NCBI GenBank assembly: GCA_023420795.1
Contig: JAEZVM010000019.1
Span: 1-5,437, forward strand
DNA: 5,437 nucleotides
Source of the DNA: Pseudomonadota bacterium
Lineage (GTDB): Bacteria; Pseudomonadota; Gammaproteobacteria; Burkholderiales; Burkholderiaceae_D
Direction of reading: 5' to 3'
The notes beneath the pieces are model-generated. The model worked only from the letters and a program-made list of their open reading frames with translations. It did not search any database and had not been told where the DNA came from. The translations under genes were made by a program, and so were the position numbers. Shown here piece by piece: positions 1-5,437 of the stretch. Position 1 is the stretch's first letter; every line of letters starts with the position of its first letter.

Positions 1-302
1 AGCACCCGTGCCGACAATCCCTGATGCTCGGCAATGACCACATGCCCGAGCGCCATCGCGGTCATCGCGCCGAATGGGTGCCGGCCGAGCATGCGATCGG
101 CGAACGGACCGCGTACAAGCAGCGCTACCGTATGGCCGCGCACCAGTTGAACATGTCCGCGCAGCACGAATACCGGCAGCGCCAGCGCCAGGCCAAACAG
201 CGTCAATGGCGCCGCCCAGGTGATGCCGAACAAGGTGCCGATCCAGAACAGCGGTCGCTGCAGATACCTGTTATTGCGAAGAAGCTGAAATCGCAAACGC
301 AT
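1..302 (-). CDS. N-terminal part of an uncharacterised membrane-associated protein (runs off left edge)
   Basis: On the minus strand an ATG at 302-300 opens a frame with no stop as far as base 1, giving 100 complete residues. The start is basic (MRLRFQLLRNNRYLQR). It is followed by a hydrophobic stretch at about residues 18-47 (FWIGTLFGITWAAP, then LTLFGLALALPVFVL) that could be one long or two short membrane segments. After it comes a basic, Val/Leu-rich part and a soluble-looking segment ending GAMTAMALGHVVIAEHQ then GLSARVL. The frame preserves hydrophobic residues in a pattern expected of a real protein, whereas the opposite-strand frame here is Arg/Gln/His-rich and looks like its shadow. 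The last part recalls, from memory, a conserved proteobacterial hypothetical family whose next segment is a His/Arg-rich HVRQYE-type motif; that part lies outside the window. The ribosome-binding site is weak, with GGGAA about 15 bases upstream of the ATG. The gene is divergent from ruvA. Function is unknown. Confidence 0.7.
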   Translation of the reverse strand, partial: MRLRFQLLRNNRYLQRPLFWIGTLFGITWAAPLTLFGLALALPVFVLRGHVQLVRGHTVALLVRGPFADRMLGRHPFGAMTAMALGHVVIAEHQGLSARV

Positions 303-490
303 TTTCTGCTTTAACAATTCCCGGGAAAGCTTTCGTGCGGCAGCGCGTTCCTGTCTGGAAGAGAGGCGGCCCGCATTATTTTTGAAATTGTTCCTTGGAG
401 CCTCTTTCATTGAAAAAAATCCTTGCCGGACAGGCGATTTGAAAAAGGAATACGGCGGGCATTTGCGCAGGACCGCGAAAGAATGTCCTG

Positions 491-496
491 TATGAT
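491..496 (+). promoter_or_regulatory. possible -10 element for ruvAB
   Basis: TATGAT matches the sigma-70 -10 consensus at five of six positions and sits 28 bases before the ruvA ATG, which would give a short leader of about 20 bases. No good -35 hexamer lies 16-18 bases upstream; the nearest similar one, TTGCGC at 463-468, is 22 bases away. The rest of the divergent gap at 303-524 holds A/T runs around 378-420 but no repeat, RNA gene or other site that I can support. A half LexA-like CTGT at 488-491 overlaps this element, but the matching ACAG is absent. Confidence 0.3.
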
Positions 497-524
497 TCAC
501 CTAACTTTTTAAAGTGTTTTCACC

Positions 525-1103
525 ATGATAGGTCGCCTTTCCGGAATTCTGCTTGAGAAAAATCCTCCCCAATTGCTGATCGATTGCAATGGGGTCGGGT
601 ACGAGATCGATGTGCCGATGAGCACCTTTTACAACCTGCCTGGCATGGGGGAAAAGGTGGTGCTGCTGACGCATCTGGCGGTACGCGAAGATGCGCATCT
701 GCTCTATGGTTTCGGCACTGTCGAAGAGCGCAATGTCTTCAAGCAGCTCATCAAGATTTCCGGCGTCGGCGCGCGCACTGCCTTGTCGATCCTGTCCGGC
801 ATGTCGGTGGCCGATCTCGCGCAAGCCATCACCTTGCAGGAAGCGGGGCGGCTGACCAGGATTCCCGGGATCGGCAAGAAAACCGCGGAGCGCCTGCTGC
901 TCGAACTGAAGGGCAAGCTGGGTGCCGATATCGGCGTCGCTGGCGGCGTGCAACCGCATGACGGCACTTCCGACATTCTGAATGCGCTGCTCGCTCTGGG
1001 GTATTCCGATAAGGAGGCGATGCTTGCGCTGAAGCAGGTTCCCGCGGGAAGCAGCGTCTCCGATGGCATCAAGCTGGCACTGAAGGCGCTGTCTAAAATT
1101 TGA
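525..1103 (+). CDS. ruvA: Holliday junction branch migration complex subunit RuvA
   Basis: RuvA binds four-way DNA junctions as a tetramer and loads the RuvB motor, so that the complex drives branch migration in the cytoplasm during recombinational repair. The 192-residue product has the usual family length and the canonical start MIGRLSGILLE. Residues 1-63 form the OB-fold domain. The acidic pin residues Glu55 and Asp56 (VREDAHLLYGF) are present at the same numbers as in E. coli. Domain II carries two helix-hairpin-helix motifs, around ISGVGARTA (78-86) and IPGIGKKTAERL (113-124). A Gly-rich linker at about 133-148 leads to domain III (SDILNALLALGYSDKEA onward), the RuvB-contacting domain. 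The Shine-Dalgarno is poor (AAAGTG at 511-516). ruvB follows after 24 bases. ruvC is not next to it in this window. Confidence 0.97.
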   Translation: MIGRLSGILLEKNPPQLLIDCNGVGYEIDVPMSTFYNLPGMGEKVVLLTHLAVREDAHLLYGFGTVEERNVFKQLIKISGVGARTALSILSGMSVADLAQAITLQEAGRLTRIPGIGKKTAERLLLELKGKLGADIGVAGGVQPHDGTSDILNALLALGYSDKEAMLALKQVPAGSSVSDGIKLALKALSKI

Positions 1104-1127
1104 TGCGGTGAATGAAGGAACAGTTTT

Positions 1128-2192
1128 ATGAGCATCCAGACCGATAACTTCACTGAACAGCGGATCATTGCAGCCACGCCGGCCTCGTCCAATGAAGAAG
1201 CGATCGAACGTGCGTTGCGGCCAAAGCAACTCGACGAGTACGTAGGACAGGAAAAGATTCACGGCCAGCTGGAAATCTTCATCACGGCAGCACGCCAGCG
1301 CCGCGAAGCGCTCGACCACACGCTGCTGTTCGGTCCGCCCGGTCTGGGCAAGACCACGCTGGCGCACATCATTGCCCGTGAAATGGGCGTCAACCTGCGC
1401 CAGACTTCCGGGCCGGTGCTGGAGCGCGCCGGTGATCTGGCGGCCTTGCTGACCAATCTTGAACCGAATGATGTGCTGTTCATCGACGAGATTCATCGCC
1501 TGTCGCCGGTGGTGGAGGAAATCCTGTATCCGGCGCTGGAAGATTATCAAATAGACATCATGATCGGCGAAGGACCGGCGGCGCGCTCGGTGCGGCTCGA
1601 TCTGCAGCCGTTTACGCTCGTTGGAGCAACTACCCGCGCCGGCATGCTGACCAATCCGCTGCGCGACCGCTTCGGCATCGTCGCGCGGCTGGAGTTTTAC
1701 ACGCCGCAGGAACTGGCGAAAATCGTCACACGCAGCGCCTCCCTTTTGAATGCGGCGATTGTCGAGGACGGCGCGCTGGAAATCGCCAAGCGCAGCCGCG
1801 GCACGCCGCGCATCGCGAACCGCCTGCTGCGACGGGTGCGCGATTATGCGGAGGTCAAGGGCAATGGCGAGATCACCAAGGCGATGGCCGACGCGGCGCT
1901 GAAAATGCTGGATGTCGATCCGGTCGGCTTTGACGTGATGGACCGCAAGCTGCTGGAAGCGGTGTTGTTCAAGTTCAATGGTGGCCCGGTCGGTCTGGAC
2001 AATCTGGCCGCCGCCATCGGGGAAGAGCGCGACACCATCGAAGACGTGCTGGAACCCTACCTGATCCAGCAGGGATTCCTGCAGCGCACGCCGCGCGGCC
2101 GGATTGCAACGCCTACTGCCTATACGCACTTCGGCATTACCGCGCCGCGTAGCGGATCGAGCGGGGATCTTTGGAATCCGGAAGGGAAGTAG
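1128..2192 (+). CDS. ruvB: Holliday junction branch migration ATPase RuvB
   Basis: RuvB is the hexameric AAA+ motor that pumps DNA through RuvA-bound Holliday junctions. The 354-residue protein is full length. It shows Walker A GPPGLGKTT (residues 69-77), Walker B VLFIDEIH (116-123, with Asp120 and Glu121), sensor-1 region GATTRAG (166-172), an arginine-finger region NPLRDRFG (176-183) and sensor-2 region RGTPRIANRLLRR (224-236). The C-terminal winged-helix DNA-binding domain covers about 268-337 (from MDRKLLEAVLFKFNGGPVG to RIATPTAYTHFG). A short tail, rich in Ser and Gly and ending DLWNPEGK, follows. The start is fixed by a good ribosome-binding site, AAGGA at 1115-1119, 8 bases before the ATG. 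The first ~25 residues are variable, as is usual in the family. Co-transcription with ruvA is near certain from the 24-base spacing. Confidence 0.98.
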   Translation: MSIQTDNFTEQRIIAATPASSNEEAIERALRPKQLDEYVGQEKIHGQLEIFITAARQRREALDHTLLFGPPGLGKTTLAHIIAREMGVNLRQTSGPVLERAGDLAALLTNLEPNDVLFIDEIHRLSPVVEEILYPALEDYQIDIMIGEGPAARSVRLDLQPFTLVGATTRAGMLTNPLRDRFGIVARLEFYTPQELAKIVTRSASLLNAAIVEDGALEIAKRSRGTPRIANRLLRRVRDYAEVKGNGEITKAMADAALKMLDVDPVGFDVMDRKLLEAVLFKFNGGPVGLDNLAAAIGEERDTIEDVLEPYLIQQGFLQRTPRGRIATPTAYTHFGITAPRSGSSGDLWNPEGK

Positions 2193-2274
2193 GAATCTGG
2201 ATACTGCGGAAATAACTGTTTTATGAGTGGTTGATTTCTTGTTATTTCTTCTTCAAGTCTGGCGTTAAATAAGC

Positions 2275-2304
2275 TTGTTAAAAGCCTGCAAAGCCGGCCA
2301 TAAT
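2275..2304 (+). promoter_or_regulatory. possible sigma-70 promoter for the hydratase gene
   Basis: TTGTTA at 2275-2280 (four of six to TTGACA) and CATAAT at 2299-2304 (five of six to TATAAT) are separated by 18 bases, in the AT-richer gap after ruvB. Transcription would start near 2311, giving a leader of roughly 125 bases before the hydratase ATG. It overlaps the proposed ruvAB terminator. Motif matching alone supports it. Confidence 0.33.
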
Positions 2305-2333
2305 TTCTGCTTTTAGCACGGCTGCACTTTTTT
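2287..2333 (+). terminator. probable Rho-independent terminator after ruvAB
   Basis: TGCA (2287-2290) plus GCCG (2293-2296) can pair with CGGC (2319-2322) plus TGCA (2323-2326), an 8-bp stem with a two-base AA bulge. After one C comes a run of six T (2328-2333). The 22-base loop contains its own small hairpin, TGCT-TTT-AGCA (2308-2318). It lies 95 bases past the ruvB stop. A competing longer stem pairs GTTAAAAGC (2277-2285) with GCTTTTAGC (2309-2317), with one G-U pair. The large loop makes this less than a textbook terminator. Confidence 0.45.
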
Positions 2334-2437
2334 GTTGAGCTTACGCAATTTGTTGGCTCAGTGCCTGCGTAGAGTCGGAATTGATTCTAAAAGATGCAGC
2401 GGCCTGCTCGCACTCCTTTCCCGATCGAGTTCCCGTC

Positions 2438-3268
2438 ATGCTCATGTCCACGCAAGCCAACCGCTTTGCGCATCAGTTGCTTGATGCACGCGCGCTGGCG
2501 CAACTGATTCCTCCTTTGTCTGCTGGCAGTCCGTTATCGCTGGCAGACAGCTACGATATCGCCAAGTGCATCGCCGATATCCGTATTGCACAAGGCGAAA
2601 CCCCGATTGGGCGAAAAATCGGTTTTACCAACCGCAAGATATGGTCGAAGTATGGGATGGTGGAGCCGATCCGCTCGCCGATATGGACGCCGCTCTTCGA
2701 CTCGACCATTCGCTTTGCCGAAAACAACCGCGGTATCCAGAGCCTGCTGGGCGCATTGCAGCCGCGTATCGGCCCGGAACTGGTGTTCAAGCTGGGAGCC
2801 ACACCGGCTCCGGATGCGACCATTGAGCAACTGGCCGACTGCGTCGAATGGATGGCTCATGCATTCGAAATAGTGGTCTGCCCGTTCCCCGACTGGCAAT
2901 TCGAAATGACCGATGCGATTGCCGCTTTCGGCCTGCATGGATCGCTGATCGTCGGTGAACCACGAATGCTGTCGGCCGCCAGCCGGCGCAACCTGGGCGA
3001 CGTGCTGGCGAATGCCAGCCTGTCCTTGTCCTGTGGCGATGAATTGCGTTCCGCAGGTTTCGGCAGCGATGTCCTCGGCAGTCCTTTACATGCCTTATGG
3101 CATTTGCATCAGCTGCTGAAGATGCAATCGCAGTTCGCGCCGCTGTCAGCCGGCGAACTGATCGCCACCGGCACCTGGACTGACGTGTGCCCGGTCAAGC
3201 CGGGTGAGACCTGGATGTCGGCCTTCTCCGGCGTTACCTTGCCAGGGATGACGCTCTCGTTCGTATAG
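2438..3268 (+). CDS. 2-keto-4-pentenoate hydratase family protein (FAH-like fold), substrate unknown
   Basis: The product is 276 residues, close to the length of MhpD/DmpE/XylJ-type hydratases, which add water to 2-hydroxyalka-2,4-dienoates in meta-cleavage pathways, and of the related 4-oxalocrotonate decarboxylases. Family landmarks in order: a helical N-terminus; GRKIGFT (58-64); PRIGPELVFKL (109-119) at the metal-ligand strand; AHAFEIV (140-146); FGLHGSLIVGEP (164-175); GSDVLGSPLHALWHL (209-223); and the C-terminal LSAGELIATGTWTDV (236-250) with KPGETW (254-259). Family members usually have Glu-x-Glu at the metal strand; here Gly112 replaces the first Glu, while Glu114 and Glu144 are kept. 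No signal peptide is visible, so it is probably cytosolic. An in-frame TTG at 2381 would add 19 residues. I chose ATG 2438 because the added segment does not look like the family N-terminus and a weak GAG lies 8 bases before 2438; ATG 2444 is another option. No catabolic partner genes are in view, so the substrate cannot be assigned. Confidence 0.85.
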   Translation: MLMSTQANRFAHQLLDARALAQLIPPLSAGSPLSLADSYDIAKCIADIRIAQGETPIGRKIGFTNRKIWSKYGMVEPIRSPIWTPLFDSTIRFAENNRGIQSLLGALQPRIGPELVFKLGATPAPDATIEQLADCVEWMAHAFEIVVCPFPDWQFEMTDAIAAFGLHGSLIVGEPRMLSAASRRNLGDVLANASLSLSCGDELRSAGFGSDVLGSPLHALWHLHQLLKMQSQFAPLSAGELIATGTWTDVCPVKPGETWMSAFSGVTLPGMTLSFV

Positions 3269-3292
3269 AACGGTTGGGAATGGCCGCTATCG

Positions 3293-3317
3293 CGAGGCCG
3301 CGCCGGTATGGGCCTCG
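3293..3317. repeat. inverted repeat in the convergent gap, 7-bp stem
   Basis: CGAGGCC (3293-3299) and GGCCTCG (3311-3317) are perfect inverted copies around an 11-base loop, 25 bases past the hydratase stop. No T-run follows on either strand, so this is not a standard intrinsic terminator. It could protect 3' ends or end transcription weakly in both directions. Confidence 0.45.
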
Positions 3318-3347
3318 TCTGGACTGAAATGCCTTGTCATTGGATTC

Positions 3348-3370
3348 CCATCGGCGGCGATGGTGCCGCC
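3348..3370. repeat. overlapping inverted repeats, two mutually exclusive hairpins
   Basis: GGCGGC (3353-3358) can pair with GCCGCC (3365-3370) around a 6-base loop. Alternatively CCATCG (3348-3353) can pair with CGATGG (3358-3363) around the tetraloop GCGG. The two folds share bases and exclude each other. No T-run follows on either strand. Confidence 0.4.
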
Positions 3371-3374
3371 TCGT

Positions 3375-3398
3375 CAATTGCGACAATCCCGGCAATTG
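3375..3398. repeat. inverted repeat just past the DUF2147 gene stop
   Basis: CAATTGC (3375-3381) and GCAATTG (3392-3398) are perfect inverted copies with a 10-base loop, starting two bases beyond the DUF2147 stop codon as read on the minus strand. It is placed like a transcript-end hairpin for that gene, but no U-tract follows. Confidence 0.45.
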
Positions 3399-3400
3399 GC

Positions 3401-3850
3401 TCAGTCGGCGCGCAACCAGGTCTGGGTGCGTCCGAGCATCGGAACGCCGATATAGCCGCGCACATCCAGCTTCTTGCCGCCGTCAGCTACCGACATCTTG
3501 CTCTTGTAGATTTTTCCGTTTGCCGGATCAAGGATCTGGCCGCCGTTGTATTCGTTGCCGTCCTTCTTCATGCCGGTCAGGATCGTCATGCCGATGATCG
3601 GCTGATCCTTGCGTGCATCTTCACACTTCTCGCACTTCGGATTCGGGTCTTCGCCCGGCTCGCGGAACAGCTTTTCGATCTTGCCCCGGAGCTCGCCGTT
3701 GCTTTCGCTGATGCGGATCAGGGATTTCGGCTTGCCGGTTTCGTCATCGATGGTTCTCCACAAACCGATCGGCGAGCCTTCCTGTGCCCAGGCGCTGGCC
3801 GACATCAGCGCTCCCGCAGCTACCGTGAGGGTGAAAAGTTTTTTGATCAT
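3401..3850 (-). CDS. exported DUF2147 domain protein
   Basis: The product is 149 residues. It opens with a typical Sec signal peptide: basic MIKK, a hydrophobic core (LFTLTVAAGALM) and a likely signal peptidase I cut after SASAWA at residue 22. The mature ~127 residues match the DUF2147 family from memory: PIGLWRTIDDETGKPKSLIRI (about 27-47), a Cys-x-x-Cys (CEKC, 73-76) after DPNP, then QPIIGMTIL, GGQILDPANGKIYKSK, and LDVRGYIGVPMLGRTQTW near the end. The family is thought to form a small beta-barrel-like secreted or periplasmic domain; its biochemical role is not established. An AGGAG ribosome-binding site (3861-3865 on the plus numbering) lies 10 bases before the ATG. The gene sits 75 bases downstream of valS on the same strand, so read-through from valS is possible, though a leader hairpin lies between them. 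It converges on the hydratase gene. Confidence 0.9.
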   Translation of the reverse strand: MIKKLFTLTVAAGALMSASAWAQEGSPIGLWRTIDDETGKPKSLIRISESNGELRGKIEKLFREPGEDPNPKCEKCEDARKDQPIIGMTILTGMKKDGNEYNGGQILDPANGKIYKSKMSVADGGKKLDVRGYIGVPMLGRTQTWLRAD

Positions 3851-3870
3851 GTCTAATCGTCTCCTAAGGT

Positions 3871-3908
3871 CTTGTGAACTGTCCGCAAAACGCGAAACAG
3901 GTCACAAG
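3871..3908 (-). promoter_or_regulatory. 38-base imperfect hairpin in the valS/DUF2147 gap
   Basis: Read on the minus strand, the RNA can fold as CUUGUGA/UCACAAG (7 bp), a 1x1 C/U mismatch, CUGUU/GACAG (5 bp with one U-G pair), a one-base bulge, CGC/GCG (3 bp) and a GUUUU loop. That is 15 pairs in 38 bases. It begins 17 bases after the valS stop and ends 5 bases before the AGGAG ribosome-binding site of the DUF2147 gene. The U-G pair would be a C-A mismatch if the plus strand were transcribed, which fits a role in minus-strand RNA. No U-tract follows, so it is not a classic terminator. It could be a processing or stability element, a weak attenuator, or at DNA level a spaced pair of TTGTGA half-sites. 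Confidence 0.5.
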
Positions 3909-3925
3909 TGTCGGCCCTAGGATTG

Positions 3926-5437
3926 TTATGTTTTTTGCAATTTCTCAAACTGCTCGCGCAGTTTTTCGAGTGTGGCTCCGAAGGTCAACAGACGCTCTTT
4001 CTCTTGCGCAACGACTTGAGCCGGGGCGCGGGCGACGAAGCTTTCATTGCCGAGTTTTGCATTGGCCTTTGCGATCTCTCCTTCTAGCCGCGCGATCTCC
4101 TTCGACAGACGCTCGCGTTCGGCGGCAACGTCGATCTCGACCTTCAGCATCAGCTTTACCGTGCCGACGACTGATACTGGCGCCGGTGACTCGGGCAGCG
4201 CATCGACGATCTGCACTTCGGACAGCTTTGCCAAGGCCTGCAGGTAGGCGGCGAACGATTGCGCGCGCGCCTTGTCCTGCGCCGATGCTTCGATGATCAG
4301 CGGCACGCGCTGCGCCGGCGACAGCTGCATTTCGCCGCGCAGGTTGCGGCAGGCGTCGGTCATCGACTTCAGCTCCGCCATCCAGGCTTCGGCCTGCTCG
4401 TCGATCTTCTTCAGTTCCGGCTGCGGGTAGGGCTGCAGCATGATCGAGTCGCCAGCCGGGTTCAGCGTGCGGCCGGCCATCGGCGCGATCTTCTGCCACA
4501 GCTGCTCGGTGATGAACGGAATGACCGGATGCGCAAGACGCAGCACGGTTTCCAGCACGCGCAGCAGCGTGCGGCGGGTGGCGCGCTGCTGGGCTTCGGT
4601 GCCGTTCTGAATCTGCACCTTCGCGACTTCGAGGTACCAGTCGCAATACTCGTCCCACACGAACTTGTAGATTGCGGAGGCGATGTTGTCGAAGCGGTAG
4701 TCGGCAAAGCCTTTTTCGACTTCCGCTTCGGTGCGCTGCAGCAGCGACACGATCCAGTAGTCGGCCTGCGAGAAGTCGCGCATCTCCGGGCCGCAGGTGG
4801 CCGGGTCGAAACCGCAGTCCTTGCCTTCGGTATTCATCAGCACGAAGCGGGTCGCATTCCACAGCTTGTTGCAGAAGTTGCGGTAGCCTTCGCAGCGGTT
4901 CAGGTCGAAGTTGATGTTGCGGCCGAGCGAAGCGTAGCTGGCCATCGTGAAGCGCAGCGCGTCGGTGCCGAAGGCGGGAATGCCGCTGGCGAATTCCTTG
5001 CGAGTTGCTTTCGCGATGCTCTCCGCCTGCTTCGGATTCATCAGGCCGGTAGTGCGCTTGGCAACCAGCGATTCGACATCGATGCCGTCGATCAGGTCGA
5101 TCGGGTCGAGCGTGTTGCCCTTGGACTTCGACATCTTCTGCCCGGACGCATCGCGCACGAGACCGTGCACGTACACGGTCTCGAACGGCACCTTGCCGGT
5201 GAAGTGCGTGGTCATCATCACCATGCGCGCGACCCAGAAGAAGATGATGTCGAAGCCGGTGACCAGCACCGAAGACGGCAGGAACAGCTTGTAGTCCGGC
5301 GTTTCTTCCGGCCAGCCGAGCGAGGAGAACGGCACCAATGCGGACGAGAACCAAGTGTCCAGCACGTCGGACTCGCGGGTCAGCTTCTTGCCGCCCGCCT
5401 TTGCCTGTGCTTCTTCCTCGTTGCGGGCGACGTAGAT
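3926..5437 (-). CDS. valS: valyl-tRNA synthetase, C-terminal 503 residues (runs off right edge)
   Basis: ValS charges tRNA-Val with valine in the cytoplasm and hydrolyses mischarged Thr-tRNA-Val. The visible part begins in frame at base 5437 (IYVARNEEEAQAKAGGKK) and ends at a TAA at 3928-3926. It holds the end of the class I catalytic domain: DVLDTWFSSALVPFSSLGWP, then GFDIIFFWVARMVMM and VYVHGLVRD. The ATP-binding signature KMSKS follows at 5137-5123 (GQKMSKSKGN). Next come the helical anticodon-binding domain (GTDALRFTMASYASLGRNIN, EGYRNFCNKLWNATRFVLMN, LRLAHPVIPFITEQLW) and the C-terminal tRNA-binding coiled coil, roughly the last 65 residues, rich in Glu, Lys, Arg and Leu (AERERLSKEIARLEGEI to EKLREQFEKLQKT). 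The full protein is usually about 950 residues, so the HIGH motif and editing domain lie beyond the edge. No break or frameshift is visible. Confidence 0.97.
   Translation of the reverse strand: MYVARNEEEAQAKAGGKKLTRESDVLDTWFSSALVPFSSLGWPEETPDYKLFLPSSVLVTGFDIIFFWVARMVMMTTHFTGKVPFETVYVHGLVRDASGQKMSKSKGNTLDPIDLIDGIDVESLVAKRTTGLMNPKQAESIAKATRKEFASGIPAFGTDALRFTMASYASLGRNINFDLNRCEGYRNFCNKLWNATRFVLMNTEGKDCGFDPATCGPEMRDFSQADYWIVSLLQRTEAEVEKGFADYRFDNIASAIYKFVWDEYCDWYLEVAKVQIQNGTEAQQRATRRTLLRVLETVLRLAHPVIPFITEQLWQKIAPMAGRTLNPAGDSIMLQPYPQPELKKIDEQAEAWMAELKSMTDACRNLRGEMQLSPAQRVPLIIEASAQDKARAQSFAAYLQALAKLSEVQIVDALPESPAPVSVVGTVKLMLKVEIDVAAERERLSKEIARLEGEIAKANAKLGNESFVARAPAQVVAQEKERLLTFGATLEKLREQFEKLQKT

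Noticed and set aside
24..314. A 96-codon plus-strand frame at the left edge
   Set aside because: Its product is rich in Arg, Gln and His with no hydrophobic or domain pattern. The opposite strand gives a coherent membrane-type protein, so this is taken as its shadow.
488..503. Possible LexA box upstream of ruvA (CTGT then eight bases)
   Set aside because: The second half is CCTA, not ACAG, so only a half-site is present.
501..2129. A 542-codon open frame on the minus strand antisense to both ruvA and ruvB
   Set aside because: It is Arg/Gln/His/Ala-rich with no recognisable domain and lies wholly opposite two clearly conserved genes and their spacer. Codon bias in GC-rich genes commonly leaves an antisense frame free of stops.
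2331..2360. Near-repeat of TTTGTTG (2331 and 2349) and a TGAGC/GCTCA inverted pair (2336-2340, 2356-2360)
   Set aside because: Too short and too isolated in an AT-rich gap to be distinguished from chance.
3308..3856. A 182-codon plus-strand frame over the DUF2147 gene
   Set aside because: The minus-strand frame has a signal peptide, ribosome-binding site and family motifs; the plus-strand frame is its shadow.
3871..3908. CRP/FNR-type site, because the arms read TTGTGA and TCACAA
   Set aside because: CRP-family sites have about 6 bases between TGTGA and TCACA; here the gap is 24, and the inner bases pair as RNA, so a hairpin explains it better.
4044..5354. A 436-codon minus-strand frame overlapping valS
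   Set aside because: It is an alternative frame of the valS coding sequence, very rich in Arg and Ala; the valS frame carries KMSKS and all expected motifs.

Overview
The window looks like ordinary chromosomal backbone of a GC-rich betaproteobacterium, probably order Burkholderiales and possibly Oxalobacteraceae. This rests on the protein-level look of RuvA, RuvB, ValS and the DUF2147 protein and on the codon use. It is my recognition from memory, and no database search was run. I see no phage, transposon, CRISPR, tRNA or rRNA signal.

Layout from left to right. (1) On the minus strand at the left edge is the N-terminal 100 residues of a small membrane-associated protein of unknown function, running off the window. 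(2) A 222-base divergent gap follows. (3) Next come ruvA and ruvB on the plus strand, 24 bases apart, a Holliday-junction branch-migration operon. (4) A roughly 245-base AT-richer gap holds a probable intrinsic terminator for ruvAB and, overlapping it, a possible promoter for the next gene. (5) A stand-alone gene on the plus strand encodes a 2-keto-4-pentenoate hydratase-family protein (FAH-like fold) with an altered metal-site motif. (6) A 132-base convergent gap holds three hairpin-forming inverted repeats. (7) On the minus strand is a small exported DUF2147 protein with a clear signal peptide. (8) Upstream of it on the same strand is the C-terminal 503 residues of valyl-tRNA synthetase (valS), running off the right edge. 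A 38-base hairpin lies between the valS stop and the DUF2147 ribosome-binding site.

Functionally these are separate units: recombination and repair (RuvAB), translation (ValS), a catabolic-type hydratase with no pathway partners in view, and two poorly characterised envelope proteins. ValS and the DUF2147 gene may share transcripts, and ruvAB clearly form an operon. I did not find a convincing new biological system. The items most worth a second look are the hairpin in the DUF2147 leader, the hydratase metal-site change, the overlapping terminator and promoter after ruvB, and the inverted repeats in the convergent gap.
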